Source of the DNA: Sulfitobacter sp. 20_GPM-1509m
Lineage (GTDB): Bacteria > Pseudomonadota > Alphaproteobacteria > Rhodobacterales > Rhodobacteraceae
DNA length: 64,000 nucleotides
Reading direction: 5' to 3'
Assembly: GCF_000620505.1 (NCBI RefSeq)
Contig: NZ_JIBC01000011.1
Coordinates: 101,999 to 165,998 of the forward strand
How positions within the stretch are numbered: position 1 is the stretch's first letter; each line of letters starts with the position of its first letter. Shown here piece after piece: positions 34,425 to 41,771 of this stretch. The notes beneath the pieces were generated by a model. It was not told the DNA's origin, did not search any database, and saw only the letters and a program-made list of their open reading frames with translations. Made by a program: the position numbers and the translations under genes.

Positions 34425-35764
34425 GACAGCACTTTGGTCAAGCCTGCGCGTGTAGCTTGCATGGAACACGCACCTTCCGACAATGGTTGGGACAGGAAAG
34501 TATCCAGCGGGTCATGCGTAGCAATCGCCCGGTCGGCAACCGCGTCGGAGCCTGCTTCATATTCACCAATTTGCAACAATAGCTCGATCTCGTTGTATTT
34601 CGCGAGCAACTTGCGGGCTTCGCGGGCACGGTCCAGGTCCTCGGTCTCGGAGATGGCGGTGGCAAGGCGGCTGAGGCTGTTCAGAATGTCGATTGCCGGG
34701 TATCTTCCACGCGCCGCAATTGCGGCGTCCAGTGAGATATGCCCATCGGTCAGTGATCGAACCTCTTCGGCGATGGGGTCGCCCTCGCCGTCGCCTTCCA
34801 CGAGCACGGTGTAAAGCGCTGTGATCGCGCCCTCGCCCGCCGTGCCGGCCCGCTCCACGATGGCAGGCAATGCGGCATAGACCGATGCCGGGTAGCCGCG
34901 CCTCGTCGGCGGCTCGCCCGCCGCTAGGCCGATCTCGCGCAGCGCGCGGGCGACGCGCGTCAGGCTGTCGACCAGCAGGAGGACAGACTTACCACGGGCC
35001 CGCATGTCTTCTGCGATTGTGGTTGCTGTATGAACGCAGGCCACACGCTCCGAGGGCGGTCGGTCCGATGTGGCCACGATGACGACCGCGCGGTCCCGTT
35101 TCTCGGCTGGCAGGGCGACTTCGATGAACTCTCGGACCTCACGTCCGCGTTCGCCCACCATGGCGATGACGACCGCATCGACATCGCAGTTGGCGGCAAG
35201 CGCGGAAAGAAGCCCGGACTTGCCGGCACCGGGCGGTCCGAGAATTGCCATGCGCTGGCCACGTCCCAATGGGGTGAATGCGTCGATGGCGCGCAGCCCG
35301 GAATGCAACCGTTCCTCGATCAGGGGGCGAGTTAGTGGGTCGGGCGCATCAGCTCGGATCGGGCGCAGGGCCGTTGTGACCGGCACCGGAGCGCCGTCGA
35401 TCGGGCGACCAAGCCCGTCGAGCACCCGGCCAAGTAGGGCATCGCCAACGGCCACCCGCTGGCAGGTATCGATTACCGTCACCAAGGTGCCGCCGGACAG
35501 GCCGACGGTGCCGCCATAGGGGCTTAGAATTGCGGTGTCGGCGGAGGTGGCGATAACTTCGGCCAGGATAGCGTACGGACGAGACCCGATGCGGCAGATC
35601 GCCCCGATGGGCGCATCCCCGAGTGCTACATGCACCACCGTTGCCGAGACTGCGCGTACCCAGCCGAGTTGCGGACGCGGAATCACATTGGAGAGTGCCG
35701 CGCGGATCTCGGCAATAGCTTCAGCGTCCGCGGCTTTGCTGATGGAACGAGAAGTCACTGTCAT
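34421..35764 (-). CDS. sctN: Type III secretion ATPase SctN
   Basis: 447 residues, FliI/YscN/HrcN family. Walker A 'GPPGAGKS' at residues 176-183, 'GERGREVREFIE' motif specific to export ATPases, Walker B 'VLLLVDSLTRVARALREIGL', and 'GEPPTRRGYPASVYAALP'. It unfolds substrates and detaches chaperones at the base of the machine. ATGA overlap with sctL. Confidence 0.97.
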   Translation of the reverse strand: MTVTSRSISKAADAEAIAEIRAALSNVIPRPQLGWVRAVSATVVHVALGDAPIGAICRIGSRPYAILAEVIATSADTAILSPYGGTVGLSGGTLVTVIDTCQRVAVGDALLGRVLDGLGRPIDGAPVPVTTALRPIRADAPDPLTRPLIEERLHSGLRAIDAFTPLGRGQRMAILGPPGAGKSGLLSALAANCDVDAVVIAMVGERGREVREFIEVALPAEKRDRAVVIVATSDRPPSERVACVHTATTIAEDMRARGKSVLLLVDSLTRVARALREIGLAAGEPPTRRGYPASVYAALPAIVERAGTAGEGAITALYTVLVEGDGEGDPIAEEVRSLTDGHISLDAAIAARGRYPAIDILNSLSRLATAISETEDLDRAREARKLLAKYNEIELLLQIGEYEAGSDAVADRAIATHDPLDTFLSQPLSEGACSMQATRAGLTKVLS

Positions 35765-36417
35765 TTTATGCCGTTCCGTCTATCCGTTTCTCGTATTCGA
35801 TTGGTAAAAGCGTCGATTTGTGTCTCGATCGACAGGTCGACCGCGCCCTGGCCTGAAACCAGCAGGACTGTCCCATCCGACAGTCGCGGGTCGGAAATGA
35901 TTTCGCGGATTGCGGTGAACTGCCCAGTTGGACGGCCCGTATCGTTACAGATCGCGGCGCGAAGCGCGGCGACTGAGGAAGGAGCGGCACGTATCGACAA
36001 CTCCCAATCGGCACGGGCCTCGGATAGGGCACGCGCGACCATGGATTGAAAAAGCTCAGGCTTCGGCAAGGTATCGAGGATACGGGTCAAGATCGTTTCG
36101 ACGATTTCGGCAACCCAGGGACCAAGCGCGTCGAACCGTTCTGTCAGGCGGCCACTCTCAGCTGTAAACTGACGCATTGCCTTGGCAGCAGCTTCCAATC
36201 GGGTCTTGTCGATAAAGGTCTCTAGCTGCTTGTCCGATAGATCGGACAGATCGGCAAGCCGGGCTGCTGCGCGGCGCTCCGCCTCGGCGGTGATCCGATT
36301 TGCCTCTGCACGCGCGCGGACCAGGATGGCCTCGGCGTCGCGCGAGGCGGTTTGGCGCGCCGTGTCGTCTTCGATCCATTGGTCAAGCGTGGCAGCTTGG
36401 ACACGTGTGACTTTCAT
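35761..36417 (-). CDS. sctL: Type III secretion stator protein SctL (HrpE/YscL/NolV-like)
   Basis: 218 residues. A long Ala/Arg/Glu-rich helix ('DAEAILVRARAEANRITAEAE') followed by a compact C-terminal domain, the FliH/YscL layout. 'DGTVLLVSGQGAVDLSIETQ' near the end is the usual conserved patch. It dimerises and links SctN to the SctQ pods. In rhizobia the same slot is nolV. ATGA overlaps with both neighbours. Confidence 0.85.
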   Translation of the reverse strand: MKVTRVQAATLDQWIEDDTARQTASRDAEAILVRARAEANRITAEAERRAAARLADLSDLSDKQLETFIDKTRLEAAAKAMRQFTAESGRLTERFDALGPWVAEIVETILTRILDTLPKPELFQSMVARALSEARADWELSIRAAPSSVAALRAAICNDTGRPTGQFTAIREIISDPRLSDGTVLLVSGQGAVDLSIETQIDAFTNRIRETDRRNGIK

Positions 36418-37043
36418 CGCTTTGTCGCCTTTGGCACAGCTCGGTTGATCCAGTCCGACATAAAGCGACGGCGCGCCTCCCGGACCGTGATGTGTTCTTC
36501 ACCGGCGGAGCGGATCTCCGAGGCGTCTATCAAGTCGAGTTCCATTGTGATCAGTGCTGCTGCGCGTTCTAGCGCGCCGCACCAAGCGGCAAGACACAGG
36601 CGCCCTGCCTCTGCGACCGCGTGTTCCGTTTCGGGTATGGTTCCGGCAATTTGTGCGGAGGGCGCTGCATCCCGCAGCGCCAATGCACGCCGAAGCGCGT
36701 CATGCGGGATCTGGAGCGTAAACTTGCGACCGTCGATCAACGCGGCTGACAGTGCATTGGCATACCATCCAAGCCCGATGTCGAACCGCATTTTATCTAG
36801 GGGTAGCGTCAGCAAGTAGGCCAGCCCGGTATCGCCGGAGAAGGGGGGAAGCTGCTGGGGCAGGGCAAGCGCCCCTCCGTCTTCTAACCGGGCTTGGAGG
36901 GCCGAAGCGAGCCGCGGATTCTCCATCATGGCACGACGGAGCTGAGAATCCTCAATCGGGCCGAGCGCGATACGGGCCAGCTTGTCCGGTGCTGCTTCCC
37001 GATTGCGCCGTGCGCGGTCAAGGATTCCAGCTGAGGCGCTCAC
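36414..37043 (-). CDS. sctK: Type III secretion accessory protein SctK (NolU-like)
   Basis: 209 residues without signal peptide. Weakly conserved; it is assigned by position between sctJ and sctL, where rhizobia have nolU and other systems sctK, and by size. The segment 'LGWYANALSAALIDGRKFTL' is hydrophobic but not a membrane span. SctK connects the sorting platform to the inner-membrane ring. ATGA overlaps at both ends. Confidence 0.7.
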   Translation of the reverse strand: MSASAGILDRARRNREAAPDKLARIALGPIEDSQLRRAMMENPRLASALQARLEDGGALALPQQLPPFSGDTGLAYLLTLPLDKMRFDIGLGWYANALSAALIDGRKFTLQIPHDALRRALALRDAAPSAQIAGTIPETEHAVAEAGRLCLAAWCGALERAAALITMELDLIDASEIRSAGEEHITVREARRRFMSDWINRAVPKATKR

Positions 37044-37819
37044 CGACGTTTGTCCGAACGAATGCCGTGGATGAATGCGCCGATTCCGAGCGCCAAGACC
37101 AGCAATGCAGCTACAGCCAGCAGGACCTCGATGCGCACAAAATTAATCGGGCCCAACGCCGCTAATCTTACTGCCGATTGGCCCTTGTCCGAAGCTGTTA
37201 TTTCTGGATCGGGCGCAGGCACGGGGACGCGTGTGCCGGCCGCTACGAACAGGGCCACCTCTACCTGATCATACTCTAGATTAGGCACGGCGTGGGCAAT
37301 CAAGGACTTGATTACCGGCACGAGCGGCGCCGCGTCAAAACCATCCTCGTAATGTACGGCAACCGCTGCGGAGGAAGGTGTTAATGTATCTCCGTAGCGT
37401 GGCGACGGGGGTATCATCACTTGTACCCGTGCGTTGCGGATCCCGGCGATTTCCGAAACCGTGTGCGACAACTCCTCGTTGAGTGCATACATAAATCGGG
37501 CGCGTTCTTCGAAAGGGGTTCCGACAATACCTGCGTCGGGAAATACGTCACCTAGCGTCGCGAATTGCGGTCGAGGATAGCCTTCGCGGCGCAGAAGCGT
37601 AACTGCTATACCGACCTCATTCGGCAAAACGGTGACAGTATAGAGACCGTCCTTGTCTCGGAGTCGGCCGGCTTCAATGTTTGCGGCCTGCAATGCCGCC
37701 ACCATCTCGTTGGCCTGCGACTCGTCGAGGCCAGAGTATAGGGGTTCTTTGCATCCCAGTAACGCGAACGACAAGAATAGCGCGAGAATGAACCGGAGCT
37801 TGAATGAAATGCGAAGCAT
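37040..37819 (-). CDS. sctJ: Type III secretion inner-ring lipoprotein SctJ
   Basis: 259 residues from ATG 37819. Lipoprotein signal peptide ending in LLGC with the modified Cys at residue 23, then the YscJ/FliF ring-building domains ('LYSGLDESQANEMVAALQAA', 'YALNEELSHTVSEIAGIRNA', 'VQVMIPPSP') and a C-terminal membrane anchor ('IEVLLAVAALLVLALGIGAF'). It forms the inner-membrane ring with SctD. It corresponds to nolT of rhizobia. A 198 bp gap precedes it (37820-38017) and may hold a secondary promoter. Confidence 0.95.
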   Translation of the reverse strand: MLRISFKLRFILALFLSFALLGCKEPLYSGLDESQANEMVAALQAANIEAGRLRDKDGLYTVTVLPNEVGIAVTLLRREGYPRPQFATLGDVFPDAGIVGTPFEERARFMYALNEELSHTVSEIAGIRNARVQVMIPPSPRYGDTLTPSSAAVAVHYEDGFDAAPLVPVIKSLIAHAVPNLEYDQVEVALFVAAGTRVPVPAPDPEITASDKGQSAVRLAALGPINFVRIEVLLAVAALLVLALGIGAFIHGIRSDKRR

Positions 37820-38017
37820 GGTGTGCGGCTTTACGGTAAGGCAGTTCAAATTGGCTCTTCGATGATGCCCTATATCATGAAGCTAACGTGCTCCGGTGTG
37901 ACTACGTAGAGGACTGCGTGTCATATGCGATTCTACGTGCGTCTGACTATTTTCCATGCGGCATCAGTTTCCAGGCGCTCTCCAACACTTTAACCGGTGG
38001 TGGCAAAGGGGAATCGT

Positions 38018-38347
38018 TCAGCTGCGCGTCAGGCGCGCAAGCAATCGTCTGTCTCGGTCGGTCATGCCGGGGTTGCGCTGTAGGATCGTTCGTAGGGCAG
38101 ATACTGCACGCGCACGATCCCCTTGGCGCAATGCGAGCCGCGCGACGAGTCCGAAAGTATGCATGTCGTCCGGGTCGTGCCACTGCGCTAGTGTCAGAAC
38201 GTCATGCGCCTGTTCGAACTGGCCGTAGGCAATATAGAGCGCTGAGAGCCCATTCATTAGTGCCATATCACTTGACCACTCGCCCCTGGGATCGAAAGGC
38301 TTGCTGCTGGTCGCGATGGACTGAGGCGGTAGATTGCGTTTCAACAT
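38018..38347 (-). CDS. Small TPR protein of the T3SS operon (SctG/SctY-like chaperone)
   Basis: 109 residues. Two tetratricopeptide-like helices pairs: 'ALMNGLSALYIAYGQFEQAH' and 'HTFGLVARLALRQGDRARAV'. Small TPR proteins in type III operons are chaperones for needle or translocator subunits (YscG, YscY, LcrH classes). Its ATG overlaps the stop of the preceding gene by 7 bp. The client is not known; the 59-aa needle candidate at 41479 is a possible one. Confidence 0.65.
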   Translation of the reverse strand: MLKRNLPPQSIATSSKPFDPRGEWSSDMALMNGLSALYIAYGQFEQAHDVLTLAQWHDPDDMHTFGLVARLALRQGDRARAVSALRTILQRNPGMTDRDRRLLARLTRS

Positions 38348-38748
38348 TGCCCGCTTTCGGCTTCGGTGCGCAGGATGTGGAGATGTTCGTAAAGTCTCGC
38401 TTGCCTATCAAGCGCCTCTATTCCGCGCATCGCCTTTGTGTCTCCGGAGGCCTCCACTTCAGGTCTGAGACGCAAAGACAGTAGTGCAACATCGAAGGCA
38501 AGTTTACGCGGATCGGTAGCGGCGAGTGGTGCGATCAACGCTGGGTCGGGCTGGTCCGGCTCGGCGCGATAGTCGACTGTCAGCCTTTCGTGCAGTCGTT
38601 TGGAGGCTGGCGCGGATCTGCGTGGTGTGGGCGGCGCGACATCGCTGATGTTCATGCTCGGTGATGGTGCGGGCACGCGCATGTGATCCGGCTCCCGGGC
38701 GTCGGCGCGATGCACACTGCCCGGTCGATTTTCTATGACTTTTACCAT
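38341..38748 (-). CDS. Unknown small protein of the T3SS operon
   Basis: 135 residues from ATG 38748, 14 bp after sctD. The first half is Pro/Arg-rich and probably disordered; the second half is helical ('DPRKLAFDVALLSLRLRPEV', 'LDRQARLYEHLHILRTEAES'). No signal peptide or membrane segment. I do not recognise it. Its place between sctD and a TPR chaperone suggests a co-chaperone or small platform component. Confidence 0.6.
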   Translation of the reverse strand: MVKVIENRPGSVHRADAREPDHMRVPAPSPSMNISDVAPPTPRRSAPASKRLHERLTVDYRAEPDQPDPALIAPLAATDPRKLAFDVALLSLRLRPEVEASGDTKAMRGIEALDRQARLYEHLHILRTEAESGQC

Positions 38749-38762
38749 TCTGGTGCCTCGGT

Positions 38763-39728
38763 TCAGTAGGTGATTGTGATTCGTTCGCTGCGGCGCTTGA
38801 GCGTCATCGTTTCCTCGTCGATGGCCTCGAGTGTCCATTCATCGAGGACCGTGTCGCCGACTACGATCTCCGTCCCGTCTGCGAAAACCACCTGGCGCGG
38901 TGCACGCAATCGTATAAGCGAGACTGGGGGAAGTCCCGATAGGCCCCCCGCGATTGAGACTTTGCGCACTAGGACCGGCATGTCGGGGTGGCTGTCATAC
39001 CAATGCTGAAAGCGCTGCCACTCCGGTACTAGCCTACCGGGAAGGATGCCAGTCACGGTTAATGTTCCACTTCCAGTGACGCTTCCTTCAAGAAAAGGGG
39101 TGAGCCCGACTTTGGTTAAACGCGCATGCGCGGTGCCGAGTGCTTCCTCGACCGCGGCATCGGACGGCGCCGTTTTGGTGTCGGCGCCAGGCAGGCCACG
39201 TGCAATGACGGCGCTGATCTTCTGCGATCCGTTGTCGGAGATCATCCACCAGGACATTCCCAAAAGCACCGTAGCAGTCGCGCAGCAACCCGCCAGCCAA
39301 AGCGCTGGTCCCGGAGCTGAACTTTGCGGCGATGGAGGGACGCGCAACGCCAAATTCGTTTCGCCTATAGTCAACGTGACGGGGAGGCGGTTTTCCTTGG
39401 AGATTTCGCCGACGGCGACCTCTACTCCGTCAATATAAAGCTCGCCACCGTTTGCCTCGATCGCCAAAAAGGTTCCAAATAGCGTGCGCTTCAGGCGCAG
39501 GATTGCATGAGCCTCCGAGATCCCCTCATCGATGATCATTACGTCGTCGTGGTCCCCCGCGCCGACTAACAGTGTGTCCGTTTCGAATTCTGCGTAGTTG
39601 CCCGAGAGCAGTCCTGAAATCGACTCGACCTCAATCATAGCCATACTGTCAAGCTCGAACCAGCCGCGTACACACGCTTCGGCGCGACCTTTAAGCCAAC
39701 GGAAATGCAACGAAATCCCTGGAAACAT
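38763..39728 (-). CDS. sctD: Type III secretion inner-ring protein SctD with FHA domain
   Basis: 321 residues. The N-terminal cytosolic FHA-like domain ('DTLLVGAGDHDDVMIIDEGI', 'SEAHAILRLKRTLFG'), a single membrane span ('LWLAGCCATATVLLGMSWWM') and a periplasmic part with a BON-like segment ('RLTKVGLTPFLEGSVTGSGT'). This is the YscD/SctD layout; it builds the outer of the two inner-membrane rings around SctJ. 6 bp after sctI. Confidence 0.85.
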   Translation of the reverse strand: MFPGISLHFRWLKGRAEACVRGWFELDSMAMIEVESISGLLSGNYAEFETDTLLVGAGDHDDVMIIDEGISEAHAILRLKRTLFGTFLAIEANGGELYIDGVEVAVGEISKENRLPVTLTIGETNLALRVPPSPQSSAPGPALWLAGCCATATVLLGMSWWMISDNGSQKISAVIARGLPGADTKTAPSDAAVEEALGTAHARLTKVGLTPFLEGSVTGSGTLTVTGILPGRLVPEWQRFQHWYDSHPDMPVLVRKVSIAGGLSGLPPVSLIRLRAPRQVVFADGTEIVVGDTVLDEWTLEAIDEETMTLKRRSERITITY

Positions 39729-39734
39729 AAATAT

Positions 39735-40163
39735 CTACTGTCCTCGCAGCAGCTGCGAGGTATCCTGCTGCATCCGTTGTGCGATCTTCCATGCAACCTG
39801 ATAATTTGTCAGCTCGAAATAGAGCGAGCGCACGCGTTCTTCGAGCACTTCACTACTGTCGCTGTGATCCACTTGGTCAGTGCGTGGCGCGCCACCGGTG
39901 CGTTCGACGCGGGACAGAATCTGCATTTTTTCTTCTCTCACTGAACCGTCAATCGACCCCATTAGGCTCGACCGCTCGTTTTCGAGAGCATTTGGCGAGG
40001 AATCAGGGCGTTGGACGGCAACGCCTACGGCCTTGCTCGCTATTTCTGCGAAGTTCGCCCGCATCTCGTTTTCGATCTGTTCGCTGCCTATCGCCTCTCG
40101 CAGGGACATGCAGGTTCCACCCATGTTAAGGCTGCTGCCAGGATCGATACCACAATCACTCAT
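39735..40163 (-). CDS. sctI: Type III secretion inner-rod protein SctI (NolB-like)
   Basis: 142 residues from ATG 40163. The C-terminal 35 residues ('RVRSLYFELTNYQVAWKIAQ' then 'RMQQDTSQLLRGQ') follow the SctI rod pattern ending in LLRGQ; the N-terminal part is variable. The rod anchors the needle to the export gate. In rhizobia nolB opens the nolBTUV-rhcNQRSTU operon, and the order here is comparable. The ATG overlaps the stop of the 52-residue protein upstream. Confidence 0.75.
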   Translation of the reverse strand: MSDCGIDPGSSLNMGGTCMSLREAIGSEQIENEMRANFAEIASKAVGVAVQRPDSSPNALENERSSLMGSIDGSVREEKMQILSRVERTGGAPRTDQVDHSDSSEVLEERVRSLYFELTNYQVAWKIAQRMQQDTSQLLRGQ

Positions 40164-40314
40164 CGTCGTTGTCCCGTATCGCGTCCATAACCTCATCGGT
40201 CAGAAACAGCATGGCCACCATTTCGAAGGCCTTCTCCTGAAGTTCTTCTTCACTCACACTATCATCCGAGACTGGGCTCTCTGACCCAGAAATCTGATTC
40301 ACTTCCATGTCCAT
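40156..40314 (-). CDS. Very acidic 52-residue protein, first gene of the T3SS operon
   Basis: ATG 40314 opens a 52-codon frame ('MDMEVNQISGSESPVSDDSV', later 'EEELQEKAFEMVAMLFLTDE') ending in TGA that overlaps the sctI ATG, the same coupling as the other operon genes. Nearly a third of the residues are Asp or Glu; the second half could form one helix. It is too short for many gene finders. It could be an SctE-like co-chaperone or an early secreted subunit; I do not recognise a family. Confidence 0.6.
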   Translation of the reverse strand: MDMEVNQISGSESPVSDDSVSEEELQEKAFEMVAMLFLTDEVMDAIRDNDDE

Positions 40315-40504
40315 TCTCCATTAGTTTTTTCAAACGCAAGATGGTTTCTATGCCGATATTGTGACGTCGCGGGAGGAGGGACGACCACGCCGATTACGTG
40401 GCTGTCTACGGGCTACGCAGGGAGTTGCGTGTTTAGTTCGGGTGTCCCCATTTGTGAGCAGTTGGAAAGAAAGGTGAGGAAGTTGCGACAGCGGAGGCAA
40501 CCTT
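40315..40504. promoter_or_regulatory. Divergent promoter region of the T3SS operon and the secretin half
   Basis: 190 bp between the ATG of the 52-aa gene (minus) and that of the NolW-like gene (plus). It must drive the main T3SS operon. I see no clear sigma70 pair or long repeat. 'GGTGTCCCC' near 40440 is not convincing as a known box. Confidence 0.4.
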
Positions 40505-41158
40505 ATGCGTATCAACCGACAACTGTTCGTAATCTTTTCGGTATTTTCGCTAACACAGCCTGCGCTGGCGGTCGAAGGCAACATAGGGGCCTTGCCACAA
40601 TTAAGCGAATTGGCGGGAGAGCAAGTCCAGTCAGAGGAAACGCTCGAGCAAGAGGAGGATTACTTTGTCCTCAAAATATCGGTGCCCGATTTTCTTGACT
40701 TGCTCGCACGCGATGGGTCTCTGCGGCTCGATGTGACACAGCGGGTACGGGGCACGATTACGGACATGCGTCTGACCGGTACCGTCAATATGATCCTAGA
40801 CCGTGTGTGCGATGTTTACGCGCTCGACTGGTTTGCATTCAATGGGGTGATACATATCTCGGCCCGCAGTGAGGCGATGACCCGTCTGATCAGGTTGGGC
40901 GACCTTGATTCCGAAAGCGCGATTGAGGTGCTGCAAGAGGCGGGCCTCGCGCTCGAACACTACCCGATACGTACAACCGCGGAACGCTCGACCATCGCGA
41001 TGTCCGGCCCCCCGCGTATGCTAGCCTTGGCCGAAGCGGTGATAGAATCGATTCCCGATCGCTCTGTGGACATACCGGTACCGCGTTCTGCAAAGCGCTC
41101 CATCATCGTTCGCCGCGGCACCGAGATCGAGCATGTGGCCACTCCGGTAGGCGAGTGA
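40505..41158 (+). CDS. rhcC1: NolW/RhcC1-like N-terminal half of the T3SS secretin
   Basis: 217 residues with a signal peptide ('FVIFSVFSLTQPALA|VEG'). The mature part has secretin N0/N1-like domains ('YFVLKISVPDFLDLLARDGS', 'GTVNMILDRVCDVYALDWFA', 'IAMSGPPRMLALAEAVIESI'). It ends before any beta-barrel channel. In rhizobia the secretin is split into RhcC1 (NolW, domains N0-N1) and RhcC2 (channel), and nolW also lies divergent to nolB. No channel half was found in this window. Its start has the site AGGCAACCTT upstream. Confidence 0.8.
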   Translation: MRINRQLFVIFSVFSLTQPALAVEGNIGALPQLSELAGEQVQSEETLEQEEDYFVLKISVPDFLDLLARDGSLRLDVTQRVRGTITDMRLTGTVNMILDRVCDVYALDWFAFNGVIHISARSEAMTRLIRLGDLDSESAIEVLQEAGLALEHYPIRTTAERSTIAMSGPPRMLALAEAVIESIPDRSVDIPVPRSAKRSIIVRRGTEIEHVATPVGE

Positions 41159-41478
41159 GGGGGGGTACTTATCAGATTGCGTATTTACCCCGAAGGCGCC
41201 CGGCTGCAAAGGCTTGGTATGATTGGAATACGGAAAAAGAAACCGTAGGAGGGGTGCGTGGATGGCCCTAAATTAAAATGATGGCGGCTCGCAATTTGCG
41301 CCCCCAGACAGCAAAGGCTTTCTCGACCGGGCGCAATTCTCGGGCGGGGGCCGCAGCAAGGAATCCAAACGCACCGATTCCGGCAAGATCTTGTGCCACC
41401 TAAGCGGGCAGAATCCACCCTTAAAGTGAGGGATCGGGCCGCTGGGCTCGGCATATTTTTAAAACAAAGGAGAAAGAC
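41159..41478. other. Intergenic region before the needle candidate
   Basis: 320 bp. It contains a strong ribosome-site-like string (GTAGGAGGGG) followed by ATG and only four codons, and a 41-codon ATG frame at 41278-41403 of low-complexity Ala/Arg composition that I do not trust as a gene. It should hold the promoter for the 59-aa gene. Confidence 0.4.
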
Positions 41479-41658
41479 ATGGCGAACACGATCAACCCTG
41501 GCGCATCTGAAGGCGATATCAAAGGCTCCGACAGCAATCAGGCAGCACTCGAAGGGCGCTTCCAGGCGCTTTACATGGCGATGATGGAAAAGCAGGTTTC
41601 GTTTAAGGAGGCCGTCGAGCCCTTCAAAACGGACAACCAAAACGCCGGTAAGGGCTAA
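41479..41658 (+). CDS. 59-residue protein, candidate T3SS needle/pilus subunit
   Basis: ATG 41479 with an excellent ribosome site (AAGGAGAAAG) starts a 59-codon frame: 'MANTINPGASEGDIKGSDSN', a helical middle 'ALEGRFQALYMAMMEKQVSF', and a polar end 'DNQNAGKG'. It has no signal peptide and is followed 21 bp later by a strong terminator, so it is an abundant single-gene transcript. It lies between the secretin half and sctV. Size, lack of signal, helical centre and expression signals fit SctF/NopA-type needle subunits, none of which is otherwise visible in the cluster. Identity is inferred. Confidence 0.6.
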   Translation: MANTINPGASEGDIKGSDSNQAALEGRFQALYMAMMEKQVSFKEAVEPFKTDNQNAGKG

Positions 41659-41679
41659 TACCTGAAGCCGTTGAGACCG

Positions 41680-41709
41680 AAGGCGCCCCTTGTGGGGGCG
41701 CCTTTATCA
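41680..41709 (+). terminator. Intrinsic terminator after the 59-aa gene
   Basis: AAGGCGCCCC (41680-41689) and GGGGCGCCTT (41695-41704) form a perfect 10 bp GC-rich stem with a 5-base loop, running into TTTAT. Confidence 0.85.
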
Positions 41710-41771
41710 TGCAGGACCACTTGAAGCAGCCTGTATGACACCCACCACGTTAGCTGCGGGAGACCTATAGG

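Noticed and set aside
37947..38183. Minus-strand frame in the gap before sctJ as a missing T3SS gene
   Set aside because: Mostly overlaps the TPR gene in another frame and has Arg/Pro-rich composition of a shadow frame.
40505..41158. Complete secretin gene
   Set aside because: The frame ends after N0/N1-like domains; no beta-barrel channel sequence follows in any frame before the next gene.
41278..41403. 41-codon frame before the needle candidate
   Set aside because: Ala/Arg-rich, ribosome site too far away, no link to known T3SS proteins.
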